A stretch of DNA of 43,973 nt, taken from positions 1 to 43,973 of the forward strand of contig JANWHX010000328.1 in the NCBI GenBank assembly GCA_025450235.1, in the 5' to 3' direction. Every line of letters begins with the position of its first letter. Position 1 is the stretch's first letter. The notes beneath the pieces were generated by a model. The model searched no databases. It saw nothing but the letters and a program-made list of their open reading frames with translations, and was not told the DNA's origin. The DNA is from Chitinophagaceae bacterium (GTDB lineage: Bacteria; Bacteroidota; Bacteroidia; Chitinophagales; Chitinophagaceae). Below, piece by piece: positions 25,631 through 34,194 of the stretch. Position numbers and translations under genes: made by a program.

Positions 25631-28051
25631 CTATTTTTTCAATGAAGAAAAAGCCTGGCTATTCTTCCCCAATTTCGTAAAGTTATATCCAACCGTGACC
25701 CGGAAATTCCTTGTATTGGTTGAGTTGAAGCTTTCCAAGTAATAATTAGTTCCGTATGTAACGTTTCTGTTACGTTGCGGTGCAAAAATATCAATAAGAT
25801 TACACGTCAGAGTTAGCCTTCTTGCGAAGAATTTTCTTTGAATACCTGTATTCATACTCCAGTTCCACCTGGCATAACCCTGTGGATTGGCAAAACGATT
25901 AAATGCAAAGCTGGCGGTGAAATTCCACACATCTCTTGGGGTAAAGGTCGAATTGATATTGGACGTGAAAGATCCACCATTGCGATACCGGTTATACGTC
26001 CGGTCAAAGGCGCTGTATTGATTGAATGTGTAACTAGCGCTGATATTAGTACGGAATTTCTTCGTAATGGCCATACCACTCCATGTGCTCACCTCGTACT
26101 CTCTTCGACCGCTGATATTTTCCCAGGTGATCTGCGTTTTGCCATCCGGCAATAGTGTTCTGACACGACTGAAAATATCCTTTACTATATTATACCCTAT
26201 TCCAAGATTGACATAGTATTTTGGAATTGTCCTGCCTATAACAAAGTCAAAATTGTCGGCAGTTGAAGCTTCCAGTTTTTCATTACCAAAACGGATATTG
26301 TACGGATCAGAAAAATCGATCGTGGGATTCAATTCATTGATACCGGGCCGGCGGATACTGCGACGATAGGCCAAAGTAAGGTTCAATTTATCCTGCCAGT
26401 TTTTATTGATATTGACAAACGGCAACCAGGTCCAGTATCTATTTTTTGCATCCTTGTCATCTTTGATTAATTCAAACCAGATTTGCGTTTGTTCGGCGCT
26501 GATGCCGGCAGTAGCGCTGAAGTTAGTGGCTATAATTTGTTTTACAGATGAGCGAAAATTAATTACAGTCTGATGAAACAGAAAGTCATTGCTTAGCAGC
26601 GCTGATGGAACGAAAATGGATTCTGGTTTTTTCAGATAACTTGCTTCTACCTGCACATCACTATTGTTTCGCAAATAATTGGTACCGAGCGTGAAAAATG
26701 TTTTTTTATTAGACAACGGTTTGGTATAGTCAACCCTGAGATTATACCCATCATATTTGTTGTTGGTTATTTGTTGCTGGGTTGAATCAATGCCATTAGG
26801 CGTATGGTCAGGATAAAAAAATCGTTGATAAAAATCGCGGTCACTGTTGTTCACTGACACATTTGAGGATACGATGACCCGCAACTGTTCCCCCGGAGTT
26901 CTTGTCTTAAGTAAATAAGACAGGCTCAATGAACCGTTGTGACTATTGGCAGGGCTTCGAATCAGCCTGTCACTCAACCGGTAAATTTCTCCATCTCTGT
27001 TGATATTGGTGTATTCAGTAAGGCTTTCGCTATTATTGTCGGCTGAATTTATCTGCAGCACCACATTAACTGAATTGAATCTGTTCAGATCATAGTCCAT
27101 ATTCACCCGGAAATTGGGACGGAACCCTTTGCTCACATTACCACTCCGGGTATTGAAATAATTTGTCGAGTCGGGATAAATATTATTTCGGTAAGAATAG
27201 CCATTACCTTCAAAGTGATTGTAACTCGTGCCGGTATTAACACTTATAGCGAATCCCTGTTTACGATAGGTATAGTTTCCGTTCACGCTTACCTCGCCTC
27301 TTGTGCCTGCCGAAACACCGATTCTGCCGGTTTTGCCCACTTTGCCTTTTTTTGTCACGATATTAATAACGCCCCCCGGTTCATTCGCATATTGAGGGGG
27401 CGGATTGGTCATTACTTCGATCTTTTCAATAGAACTCCCAGGTATTGACTCAAGGAGATCCTGCAATTGCTGAAGGTTTAATTCAACCGGCTTATCGTCA
27501 ATTAATATTTTCGGTTCCTTACCTCTTACGGTTATTTTTCCGTCCGGATCCCTAGTGACGAGTGGCACACTTGCTAAGAGTTCGCTTGCATTGCTTCCGG
27601 CGCTCAGGGCGGATTCTGCAGCATTGAATGTGATGTTGCCATCTTTTGATTGTATCAATGGCTTTTCTGCATACACAATTATCTCCCTAAGGTTCTCTGA
27701 ATTCTTTGGTTTCAAAATAATGTCGCTGAAATTAAAATCTGCCCGTTCAGCCCGAAAATTAATACTGTCGATGATCAACGGCTGAAGTCCAACGTAGCTA
27801 ATACGTAGCCGATAGTGGCCATAAGCAATACCATGAATTGAAAAGCCTCCGTCTTTATCGGTAAGCACAGATTGTCTTTGCAATGAATCGGCTATTAAAA
27901 TAATTTCAGCTGCAGCGCCTTCAAGCGGCTTTTTCCTTTCATCTGCAGCATTCCCGGTGAGAATCCCAGGAGCAGGTTTATCTTGCCCTGAAACAATTAT
28001 GACAAATAGAGCGGCCCCTAATAAACAAACTATCCTTTTCAACATCTGCAT
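25631..28051 (-). CDS. TonB-dependent-receptor-like outer-membrane beta-barrel protein
   Basis: An 806-residue protein with signal peptide near residues 1-22 (LKRIVCLLGAALFVIIVSGQ). Residues about 28-115 form a carboxypeptidase-regulatory-like beta-sandwich (DKDGGFSIHGIAYGHYRLRISYVG in part). A plug-like domain follows with ITVRGKEPKILIDDKPVELN and IEKIEVMTNPPPQYANEPGGVINIVTKKG in part. The remainder is a beta-barrel of the OMP_b-brl_3 type, with alternating aromatic strands and a terminal segment ending VTVGYNFTKLGKNS. No SusD-like partner lies next to it, so the substrate is unknown. Its promoter box lies ten bases upstream of the start. Confidence 0.88.
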   Translation of the reverse strand: MQMLKRIVCLLGAALFVIIVSGQDKPAPGILTGNAADERKKPLEGAAAEIILIADSLQRQSVLTDKDGGFSIHGIAYGHYRLRISYVGLQPLIIDSINFRAERADFNFSDIILKPKNSENLREIIVYAEKPLIQSKDGNITFNAAESALSAGSNASELLASVPLVTRDPDGKITVRGKEPKILIDDKPVELNLQQLQDLLESIPGSSIEKIEVMTNPPPQYANEPGGVINIVTKKGKVGKTGRIGVSAGTRGEVSVNGNYTYRKQGFAISVNTGTSYNHFEGNGYSYRNNIYPDSTNYFNTRSGNVSKGFRPNFRVNMDYDLNRFNSVNVVLQINSADNNSESLTEYTNINRDGEIYRLSDRLIRSPANSHNGSLSLSYLLKTRTPGEQLRVIVSSNVSVNNSDRDFYQRFFYPDHTPNGIDSTQQQITNNKYDGYNLRVDYTKPLSNKKTFFTLGTNYLRNNSDVQVEASYLKKPESIFVPSALLSNDFLFHQTVINFRSSVKQIIATNFSATAGISAEQTQIWFELIKDDKDAKNRYWTWLPFVNINKNWQDKLNLTLAYRRSIRRPGINELNPTIDFSDPYNIRFGNEKLEASTADNFDFVIGRTIPKYYVNLGIGYNIVKDIFSRVRTLLPDGKTQITWENISGRREYEVSTWSGMAITKKFRTNISASYTFNQYSAFDRTYNRYRNGGSFTSNINSTFTPRDVWNFTASFAFNRFANPQGYARWNWSMNTGIQRKFFARRLTLTCNLIDIFAPQRNRNVTYGTNYYLESFNSTNTRNFRVTVGYNFTKLGKNSQAFSSLKK

Positions 28052-28060
28052 TTAGACGTG

Positions 28061-28068
28061 CAAAGATA
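28061..28068 (-). promoter_or_regulatory. -7 promoter box for the outer-membrane barrel gene
   Basis: Reading leftward the sequence is TATCTTTG, a full TAnnTTTG match, ending 9-10 bases before the ATG at 28051. Confidence 0.5.
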
Positions 28069-28211
28069 CTTTGAACCTGCTAAGAACCTTAAAAACTTTC
28101 ATAAGTCCGGAGGTTCCAATGCTTTGGACCAAATTTCGTCATTCCTAAAAGGCATTTGAACAGGATTCCTTCCCGATGCTGTCATCCTGTCACAATCTTG
28201 ACGGTTTTGGG

Positions 28212-28219
28212 TATATTTG
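28212..28219 (+). promoter_or_regulatory. -7 promoter box for miaB
   Basis: TATATTTG fits TAnnTTTG and lies 35 bases ahead of the miaB start at 28255, in the space divergent from the barrel gene. Confidence 0.5.
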
Positions 28220-28254
28220 CATCCCTTACTTGATGAAACAATTAACTATTTTGA

Positions 28255-29691
28255 ATGCTGGATTACGTGACTGATAAGGTACAAGATGAAAGCAGGCAGG
28301 GTGAAGCCTTTGCTCCTTTTGCCGGCGATTTGAACCATTACAAAAAGCGATTCTATATCGAAAGCTATGGCTGCCAGATGAATTTTGCTGACAGTGAAAT
28401 CGTTGCTTCTATTCTGCATAACGAAGGTTTTGGTGCCACGAGGAATATCGGCGAAGCTGACCTGATCTTTATTAATACTTGCTCAATCAGGGAAAAGGCC
28501 GAACAAACGATCCGCAAACGTCTCACTGAATTCCGGAAACTGAAAGTACAAAAAAAAGATATGCTGGTCGGCGTGCTTGGGTGCATGGCGGAGAGGCTTA
28601 AATCGAAGTTTTTAGAAGAAGAGAAACTGGTTGACATAGTGGTTGGTCCGGATGCCTATCGAAGTTTACCCGGGCTGGTGGCGGAAGCAGAAGGAGGACA
28701 AAAGGCGGTAAATGTTTTGCTGAGTCGCGAAGAAACATATGCCGACATATCACCCGTACGTATCGACAGCAATGGAGTGTCTGCCTTTGTCAGTATCATG
28801 AGAGGATGTAACAATATGTGTTCATTCTGCGTAGTGCCATTTACAAGGGGAAGAGAAAGAAGCCGCGACCCGGACAGTATCATTAAAGAATGTCGTGATC
28901 TCTTTGAGCAAGGGTATAAAGAGGTGACGTTGCTGGGGCAGAATGTGGATAGTTATTATTATCAACCGGCAGTCGACAGTCCGCAGTCGGCAGTCAGCGG
29001 TCCGATCACATTTTCAAAATTATTGGAACGCGTAGCATTAATCTCTCCGATTCTTCGAGTGCGTTTTTCTACATCTCATCCAAAAGATATAACGGATGAT
29101 GTATTGCACACAATGGCGAAGTATGAGAACATCTGCAAATACATTCACCTTCCTGTCCAAAGCGGGTCAACAAGAATATTGCAATTGATGAACCGTACTT
29201 ATACAAGAGAATGGTATATGGCAAAGGTAGATCGTATCCGGCAGATAATGCCCGATTGCGGGATCAGTTCCGATATTATCACCGGTTTCTGTACAGAAGA
29301 AGAACAGGACCATAACGACACTCTGGATATTATGGAATACAGCCGGTACGACTTCAGTTATATGTTTTTTTATAGTGAAAGACCGGGCACACTGGCACAA
29401 AAGCGATATAAAGATGATATTCCGGAAGAAGTAAAGAAGAAACGGCTCGTTGAAATTGTGGACGCGCAAAACAGGCTTTCATTAGCAAGTAATAAAAAAG
29501 ACATCGGAAAAAGTTTTAAAGTCCTGATAGAAGGCGACAGCAAGCGAAGCGAAAAGAACTGGACGGGAAGAACATCACAAAACAAAGTGATCGTTTTTCC
29601 TAAAGAGAATTATGAACTTAAGAAAGGTGATTATGTTACAGTGAGGGTGAAGGATTGTACACAGGCGACCCTTCTGGGCGAAATAGCATGA
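28255..29691 (+). CDS. miaB: tRNA-2-methylthio-N6-dimethylallyladenosine synthase
   Basis: A 478-residue radical-SAM methylthiotransferase. The N-terminal UPF0004 domain has cluster cysteines C40 (YGCQMN), C76 (NTCSIRE) and C110 (GCMAER). The radical-SAM domain has C185, C189 and C192 (CNNMCSFC) followed by [12 protein letters not shown], the MiaB signature. A TRAM domain closes the protein ([32 protein letters not shown] region). It adds a methylthio group to i6A37 of tRNAs reading UNN codons. Residues about 238-250 ([13 protein letters not shown]) are an insert encoded by a heptamer repeat. The next gene starts one base after the stop. Confidence 0.95.
   Translation: MLDYVTDKVQDESRQGEAFAPFAGDLNHYKKRFYIESYGCQMNFADSEIVASILHNEGFGATRNIGEADLIFINTCSIREKAEQTIRKRLTEFRKLKVQKKDMLVGVLGCMAERLKSKFLEEEKLVDIVVGPDAYRSLPGLVAEAEGGQKAVNVLLSREETYADISPVRIDSNGVSAFVSIMRGCNNMCSFCVVPFTRGRERSRDPDSIIKECRDLFEQGYKEVTLLGQNVDSYYYQPAVDSPQSAVSGPITFSKLLERVALISPILRVRFSTSHPKDITDDVLHTMAKYENICKYIHLPVQSGSTRILQLMNRTYTREWYMAKVDRIRQIMPDCGISSDIITGFCTEEEQDHNDTLDIMEYSRYDFSYMFFYSERPGTLAQKRYKDDIPEEVKKKRLVEIVDAQNRLSLASNKKDIGKSFKVLIEGDSKRSEKNWTGRTSQNKVIVFPKENYELKKGDYVTVRVKDCTQATLLGEIA
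28970..28997 (+). repeat. Four 7-bp tandem repeats inside miaB
   Basis: CAGTCGA, CAGTCCG, CAGTCGG and CAGTCAG stand at exact 7-base spacing. They encode part of a 13-residue insert in MiaB. Because seven is not a multiple of three, gain or loss of one unit would shift the reading frame. Confidence 0.85.
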
Positions 29692-29692
29692 T

Positions 29693-29848
29693 ATGAACAT
29701 ACTGGCAAAATATTTTTTCCTTGCTGTCGGCGTAGTGGCGGCTGCCATTGCAGTTAAAAGTGATAACGTAGCGGCAGGAATTGTGGCAGCAGGAACATTT
29801 ATTTCTTTTGCCATGATGGAAATTGCAGATTTTAAATCAAGGAAGTAA
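29693..29848 (+). CDS. Small membrane protein between miaB and the sigma-54 activator
   Basis: A 51-residue frame from the ATG one base after the miaB stop. The sequence starts MNILAKYFFLAVGVVAAAIA, then VKSDNVAAGIVAAG and FISFAMMEIADFKSRK, which gives two membrane helices with a short charged turn and a basic tail. Tight spacing on both sides (one base from miaB, four from the next ATG) and the clean hydrophobic pattern favour a real gene. I recognise no family. Confidence 0.6.
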   Translation: MNILAKYFFLAVGVVAAAIAVKSDNVAAGIVAAGTFISFAMMEIADFKSRK

Positions 29849-29852
29849 ACGA

Positions 29853-31112
29853 ATGGACATCCAGGTAATAAAAAACCGATTTGGAATTATTGGGAACTCA
29901 CCTGCCCTTAATTACGCATTGCAGGTAGCAGTGCAGGTTGCCAGTACGGATCTAACAGTATTGATAATGGGTGAAAGTGGTGTGGGAAAGGAAGCATTCT
30001 CCGTCATCATTCATACATTATCTAACAGGAAACATAATCCCTTCATAGCTGTCAATTGCGGCGCAATACCTGAAGGAACAATTGATTCCGAATTATTCGG
30101 TCATGAAAAGGGTTCATTTACCGGAGCTGTTGAGTCAAGAAAAGGATATTTTGAAACGGTAAATGGGGGAACCATTTTCCTGGATGAGATCGGCGAGATG
30201 CCATTAGGCACGCAAGCCCGTCTGTTGCGAGTATTGGAAGCCGGCGAATATATTCGCGTCGGATCATCCAAAGTACAAAAGACAGATGTGAGGGTGATTG
30301 CCGCGACTAATAAGGATTTATTGCAATTAGTGCAAAGTGGAAGATTCCGCGAAGATCTTTACTATCGGTTAAGCACGGTACCTATCCGCGTACCCGCCCT
30401 GCATGAAAGGCAAGAAGATATTCATTTACTGTTCCGCAAATTTGCAGCAGATTTTGCCGACAAGTATAAAACAGCCCCGGTACAGCTGGATGATGAAGCA
30501 AAAAACCTGTTAATTAATTATCCCTGGCCCGGTAATGTGAGGGAATTAAAGAATATTGCAGAGCAGATCTCAGTTCTTTCTCAGGATAAAAATATAACCG
30601 CCAAAGATCTGACGAGGTTTTTGCGGCCTTATTCCAACAATCGTTTACCGGTACTGGTGCACTCAAATGGTAATGCCCAGGATTTTTCCAATGAAAGAGA
30701 AATTCTTTACAAACTCTTTTTCGATATGAAGAAAGATGTGACGGAGTTAAAGAGAATGTTTCTCGAGGTTTTGCAAAATCCAAATCTTGCAGCACAAAAT
30801 CCAGCATTCATCAATGAATTGAAAGAACCGGATGGATACCGGCTGAAAACGCAGGAAAGCCTGCAACCGGTATTGATGCAGCCTTCAGGTCAGCCGATGC
30901 AGTCAGCGCCAATGAATACGTATAGCATGAATAACGATATTCAGGAACATCTCGAAGTGGAAGAGAGCCTTAATATAATGGATAAGGAGAAAGAGCTGAT
31001 CATAAAAGCGTTGAAGAAACATAAAGGAAAGAGAAAGGACGCGGCACTTGATCTCGGGATCAGCGAAAGGACATTGTACAGAAAGTTGAAGGAGTATGAT
31101 ATTGAGGAATAG
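29853..31112 (+). CDS. Sigma-54-dependent transcriptional activator (no receiver domain)
   Basis: A 419-residue protein from the ATG at 29853; a TTG start 30 bases earlier would overlap the small membrane gene and has no support, while GGAAG precedes the chosen ATG. The AAA+ domain starts at once: Walker A GESGVGKE (residues 40-47), the sigma-54-contact loop GSFTGA (87-92, Ser in place of the usual Ala), Walker B TIFLDE (107-112) and GRFREDLYYRL. The C-terminus has a Fis-type helix-turn-helix (KGKRKDAALDLGISERTLYR). There is no receiver or PAS domain, so regulation must come from another protein or from its level. A linker around residues 270-370 is rich in Gln, Pro and Met. Confidence 0.9.
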   Translation: MDIQVIKNRFGIIGNSPALNYALQVAVQVASTDLTVLIMGESGVGKEAFSVIIHTLSNRKHNPFIAVNCGAIPEGTIDSELFGHEKGSFTGAVESRKGYFETVNGGTIFLDEIGEMPLGTQARLLRVLEAGEYIRVGSSKVQKTDVRVIAATNKDLLQLVQSGRFREDLYYRLSTVPIRVPALHERQEDIHLLFRKFAADFADKYKTAPVQLDDEAKNLLINYPWPGNVRELKNIAEQISVLSQDKNITAKDLTRFLRPYSNNRLPVLVHSNGNAQDFSNEREILYKLFFDMKKDVTELKRMFLEVLQNPNLAAQNPAFINELKEPDGYRLKTQESLQPVLMQPSGQPMQSAPMNTYSMNNDIQEHLEVEESLNIMDKEKELIIKALKKHKGKRKDAALDLGISERTLYRKLKEYDIEE

Positions 31113-31139
31113 TGAATGGTGAATGGTGGATGGTGAGTG
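31112..31139 (+). repeat. Four 7-bp tandem repeats at the stop codon of the activator gene
   Basis: GTGAATG, GTGAATG, GTGGATG and GTGAGTG stand at exact 7-base spacing, the first sharing the last base of the TAG stop. This is a second four-copy heptamer array, of a different sequence from the one in miaB. Confidence 0.85.
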
Positions 31140-31221
31140 TGAGTAGGACCAGATTGCGGGTAGTCTCAGTCAGGCAAGGAATTCTGAATATAAAGCGCAA
31201 CGAATTACAACAGAGGCAAAA

Positions 31222-31737
31222 ATGCTGGCAACAAGAAAAATATCATTTATCATTTTATTGCTATTGCCCGCTTTCATAAATAATAGCTGCCATGTTCGCT
31301 ATGGCTTCAGGGATGTTTCGATTCCGCCTGAGATCACTACAGTAAAAGTTAATTTAATTGAAAACCGTGCGGGCTATGTCAACGTGCAATTGAGCCCCCA
31401 GCTCACCGACAAACTTCGTCAGAAGATCGTAAGCCAGACAAGACTTAAACAAACCAATGGCGATGATGCAGATTGGGACATCACAGGAACCATCACAGAA
31501 TACTCATTTAGCACGGCAGGGATATCGAACCAACAAACAACGACAAACAGGATAAACGTTTCTGTGCGAATTGTCCGCAATGATCAAAAACAGGGAAAAA
31601 CAAAGGAATATATCGTGTCCCGGAACTTTGATTTTCCATCATCACAAACTTTGCAACAGGCAGAAACATCGCTACTTAGTGATATGATACGTGGCCTCGC
31701 CGACGATATCTTCAACCAATTATTTTCTGATTGGTGA
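31222..31737 (+). CDS. lptE: LPS assembly lipoprotein LptE family
   Basis: A 171-residue lipoprotein candidate: hydrophobic N-terminus (ISFIILLLLPAFINNSC) with the cysteine at about residue 23, followed by HVRYGFRDVSIPPEI, the usual opening of Bacteroidota LptE. The rest has LTDKLRQKIVSQTRL, DADWDITGTITEYSFS and NINVSVRIV-like (RINVSVRIV) strands. LptE works with the LptD barrel to place lipopolysaccharide in the outer leaflet. It precedes the unknown 319-residue gene, secG and mltG on the same strand, an arrangement common in this phylum. Confidence 0.85.
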   Translation: MLATRKISFIILLLLPAFINNSCHVRYGFRDVSIPPEITTVKVNLIENRAGYVNVQLSPQLTDKLRQKIVSQTRLKQTNGDDADWDITGTITEYSFSTAGISNQQTTTNRINVSVRIVRNDQKQGKTKEYIVSRNFDFPSSQTLQQAETSLLSDMIRGLADDIFNQLFSDW

Positions 31738-31804
31738 TTCATAACCATAATCAAAAAATCAGGCTGCTCCTTTTTTTCTCCAATATTCGTTTTAAATTGT
31801 AGCC

Positions 31805-32764
31805 ATGAAGTCCGATATCGATGAATTAGCCAGGGCCGTTTTGAAAAAACCGTTACAGGAATGTACCGTTGACGAATTACAGCAGGCAGCCGAACAATAT
31901 CCCTACTTCGGTCCCCTCCAACTATTGTTGGCAAAAAAAATCTCTGAATCATCTCCTTACGCTGACGATAATTCCGCTCAATACGAAGAGCAGGTTCAGA
32001 AGGCTTCGTTGTATTTTCAGAACCGTGTTTGGTTACATCACTTGTTGAACAACGACCATAACGATGCTGCGTCCGGTGTTCATTTAGCAGTTCCAGAAGC
32101 GGAAACCCCGCCACAAAATGAAGAAGTAGCCAAACCAGTTGATTTTGACTACCTCCAAAAAACAGAAGGTGGAACAATTAATGAACCGCCTAAAGAGAAA
32201 TTATTTGAACCGGAGCCAACGACTGTTGGCATAGTTTCCGTGGATACAGAATCTAATGAACAAGCGCTGGTAAATAATAAAAGAGAAGAACAAGAAGATC
32301 CTGTATCTGACGAGCCAAACAAAACACATCAGACCAATTCTCCCTCAGAAATGATATCAGTAATTCATGAACCCACAGCGGGTAATATACCGATGGTATT
32401 TGAACCCTATCACACCGTGGATTATTTTGCCTCACAGGGGATCAGATTTAAAGAAGAGGAAAAACCAAAGGATCGCCTTGGGATGCAACTCAAAAGTTTT
32501 ACCGAATGGCTCAAGACATTAAAACAGGTGAGCGTCGCTGAACTTGTAAGTAGTATTGATAGCACGGCAGAGAAGAAAGTGGAACAAATGGCAGAGTTTT
32601 CAGTAGCTGAGAGACACGTAATAACAGAGGCCATGGCTGAGGTATGGAAAAAGCAGGGAAACAGGGCCAAAGCCGAAGAAATCTATCGCAAATTAAGTTT
32701 GCTCGATCCCCCTAAAAGCTCTTATTTTGCAGCGAAAATTGAAGAGTTAAAGAAAATAAATTGA
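31805..32764 (+). CDS. Conserved protein of unknown function between lptE and secG
   Basis: A 319-residue protein. Residues 1-65 (DELARAVLKKPLQECTVDEL, AEQYPYFGPLQLLLAKKI) and the C-terminal 60 residues (TEAMAEVWKKQGNRAKAEEIYRKLSLLDPPKS in part) are helical, the latter like a single TPR unit. Between them is a long acidic, low-complexity stretch rich in Glu, Asn and Pro, probably disordered. No signal or membrane segment is seen. The gene ends one base before secG. It recurs beside lptE and secG in related genomes as far as I recall, and may have a role in envelope or secretion, but this is inference. Confidence 0.8.
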   Translation: MKSDIDELARAVLKKPLQECTVDELQQAAEQYPYFGPLQLLLAKKISESSPYADDNSAQYEEQVQKASLYFQNRVWLHHLLNNDHNDAASGVHLAVPEAETPPQNEEVAKPVDFDYLQKTEGGTINEPPKEKLFEPEPTTVGIVSVDTESNEQALVNNKREEQEDPVSDEPNKTHQTNSPSEMISVIHEPTAGNIPMVFEPYHTVDYFASQGIRFKEEEKPKDRLGMQLKSFTEWLKTLKQVSVAELVSSIDSTAEKKVEQMAEFSVAERHVITEAMAEVWKKQGNRAKAEEIYRKLSLLDPPKSSYFAAKIEELKKIN

Positions 32765-32765
32765 T

Positions 32766-33101
32766 ATGACTATTATATTCCTCATACTTATCCTGTTAGC
32801 GTCTGTGATATTAGGTTTTATCGTGCTGGTACAAAACCCTAAAGGTGGTGGCCTGGCCGGAAGTTTTGCGGGCCTGAGCAATCAGTTTATGGGCGTTAAG
32901 CAAACAACGGATGTACTGGAAAAAGGGACCTGGATATTTGCCGCTGTTATCGGCGTGTTGTGCCTGGCTTCGACGTTTTTTATTTCAGGAGGCACCACAT
33001 CTGCAAGAGTGCCTGAAACGTCAGCTCCGACACAGCAACAACAATCTTTGCCGCCGAATACAAATACTCCGGTACAAACGACACCTGCCCCAAACAACTA
33101 G
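32766..33101 (+). CDS. secG: Preprotein translocase subunit SecG
   Basis: A 111-residue protein with two membrane helices: IIFLILILLASVILGFIVLV at the start and WIFAAVIGVLCLASTFFIS near residues 58-76. The cytoplasmic loop has QNPKGGGLAGSFAG and NQFMGVKQTTDVLEKGTW, the SecG signature. The tail is rich in Pro, Thr and Gln. SecG assists SecYE in protein export. It follows the unknown gene at one base and is followed by a strong intrinsic terminator. Confidence 0.94.
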   Translation: MTIIFLILILLASVILGFIVLVQNPKGGGLAGSFAGLSNQFMGVKQTTDVLEKGTWIFAAVIGVLCLASTFFISGGTTSARVPETSAPTQQQQSLPPNTNTPVQTTPAPNN

Positions 33102-33129
33102 TAATTAACCTTAGTATAAATTTTTGATT

Positions 33130-33156
33130 CCCTGTCTGGAACGACAGGGTTTTTTT
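33130..33156 (+). terminator. Intrinsic terminator after secG
   Basis: CCCTGTC (33130-33136) pairs perfectly with GACAGGG (33143-33149) around a six-base loop and is followed by seven T. Confidence 0.9.
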
Positions 33157-33178
33157 GTTTATTTTGTTATCCATATCT

Positions 33179-34189
33179 ATGAAAAAAAAGATCATTTTCG
33201 GTATCCTGGCCATTCTTATTCTGATTGCGGGTTTCTTTGCCTGGAAGTTTTTCGGCTCCACGTTGGCTGCTGAGGAAGGGAAGTACCTGTACATTAAGAC
33301 CGGTTCTTCCATGAACGACGTGCAAAATGAACTCAGGAAAAGCAAATTCATTCATGGCACCGTTTGGTTCAGGATGGTTTCAAAGATGGTAGGTTATAAG
33401 AATGTGAGACCGGGCCGTTACAAGATCACCAGGGGCATGAGCCTGGCAAAGCTGGTCCGTATGCTGAAAAATGGTCAGCAAACTCCTGTAAGTTTTGTCA
33501 TAACTAAAATAAGAACGAAAGAAGGTCTGGCCCAAAAAATTGGGAATTCATTTGAGTGCGATTCTGAAAAAGTGATAAAGTACTTAAATAATTCCGACAC
33601 ATTAAAGCCATATGGGCTGGACACAAATACAGTCATGGCTGCCGCACTCCCATTGACGTATGAAATAAGATGGAACACTACACCAGGGAAAATCTTCGAT
33701 CAATTTATGACGGCGTATAACAATTTCTGGAAGGATGCCCGCAAGGAAAAGGCGGCGAGCCTGGGTCTTACTCCATTGGAAGTTTCTACGCTGGCATCTA
33801 TAATAGATGAGGAAACCAACTCAGCCAAAGACAGACCCGATATCGCCAGTGTCTATCTCAACCGCATTGCCAGGGGAATTCCATTGCAAGCTGATCCAAC
33901 TGTAAAATTTGCATTAAAGAATTTTGAATTGCGGAGGGTACTTGAAGGACATCTGAAGGTAGAATCGCCCTATAACACTTATCAAAATAAAGGATTACCC
34001 CCGGGGCCTATTTGTACACCCTCCCTGGAAACAATTGATGCAGTATTGAATGCTCCGAAGACGGATTATCTGTATTTTGTAGCCAATAGCGATTTTAGCG
34101 GCACGCATATATTTACGGCGAAATATGAGGATCATCTGAAATATGCACGGCTTTATCAGCAGGAACTGAATAAACGCAATGTGAAATAA
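33179..34189 (+). CDS. mltG: Endolytic murein transglycosylase MltG
   Basis: A 336-residue protein from the ATG at 33179; the frame reaches 33155 but that part lies in the terminator. One membrane helix (IIFGILAILILIAGFFAW) anchors it in the inner membrane. A LysM-like segment follows (YLYIKTGSSMNDVQNEL). The YceG/MltG catalytic domain has LASIIDEETN with the catalytic glutamate, VYLNRIARGIPLQADPTVKF and GLPPGPICTPSLETIDAVL. It cuts growing glycan strands and limits their length. The YihY gene starts five bases after its stop. Confidence 0.93.
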   Translation: MKKKIIFGILAILILIAGFFAWKFFGSTLAAEEGKYLYIKTGSSMNDVQNELRKSKFIHGTVWFRMVSKMVGYKNVRPGRYKITRGMSLAKLVRMLKNGQQTPVSFVITKIRTKEGLAQKIGNSFECDSEKVIKYLNNSDTLKPYGLDTNTVMAAALPLTYEIRWNTTPGKIFDQFMTAYNNFWKDARKEKAASLGLTPLEVSTLASIIDEETNSAKDRPDIASVYLNRIARGIPLQADPTVKFALKNFELRRVLEGHLKVESPYNTYQNKGLPPGPICTPSLETIDAVLNAPKTDYLYFVANSDFSGTHIFTAKYEDHLKYARLYQQELNKRNVK

Positions 34190-34194
34190 ATTTC

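Noticed and set aside
31584-32177. A 197-codon leftward frame across lptE and the next gene
   Set aside because: It spans two well-supported genes on the opposite strand and has no recognisable motif.
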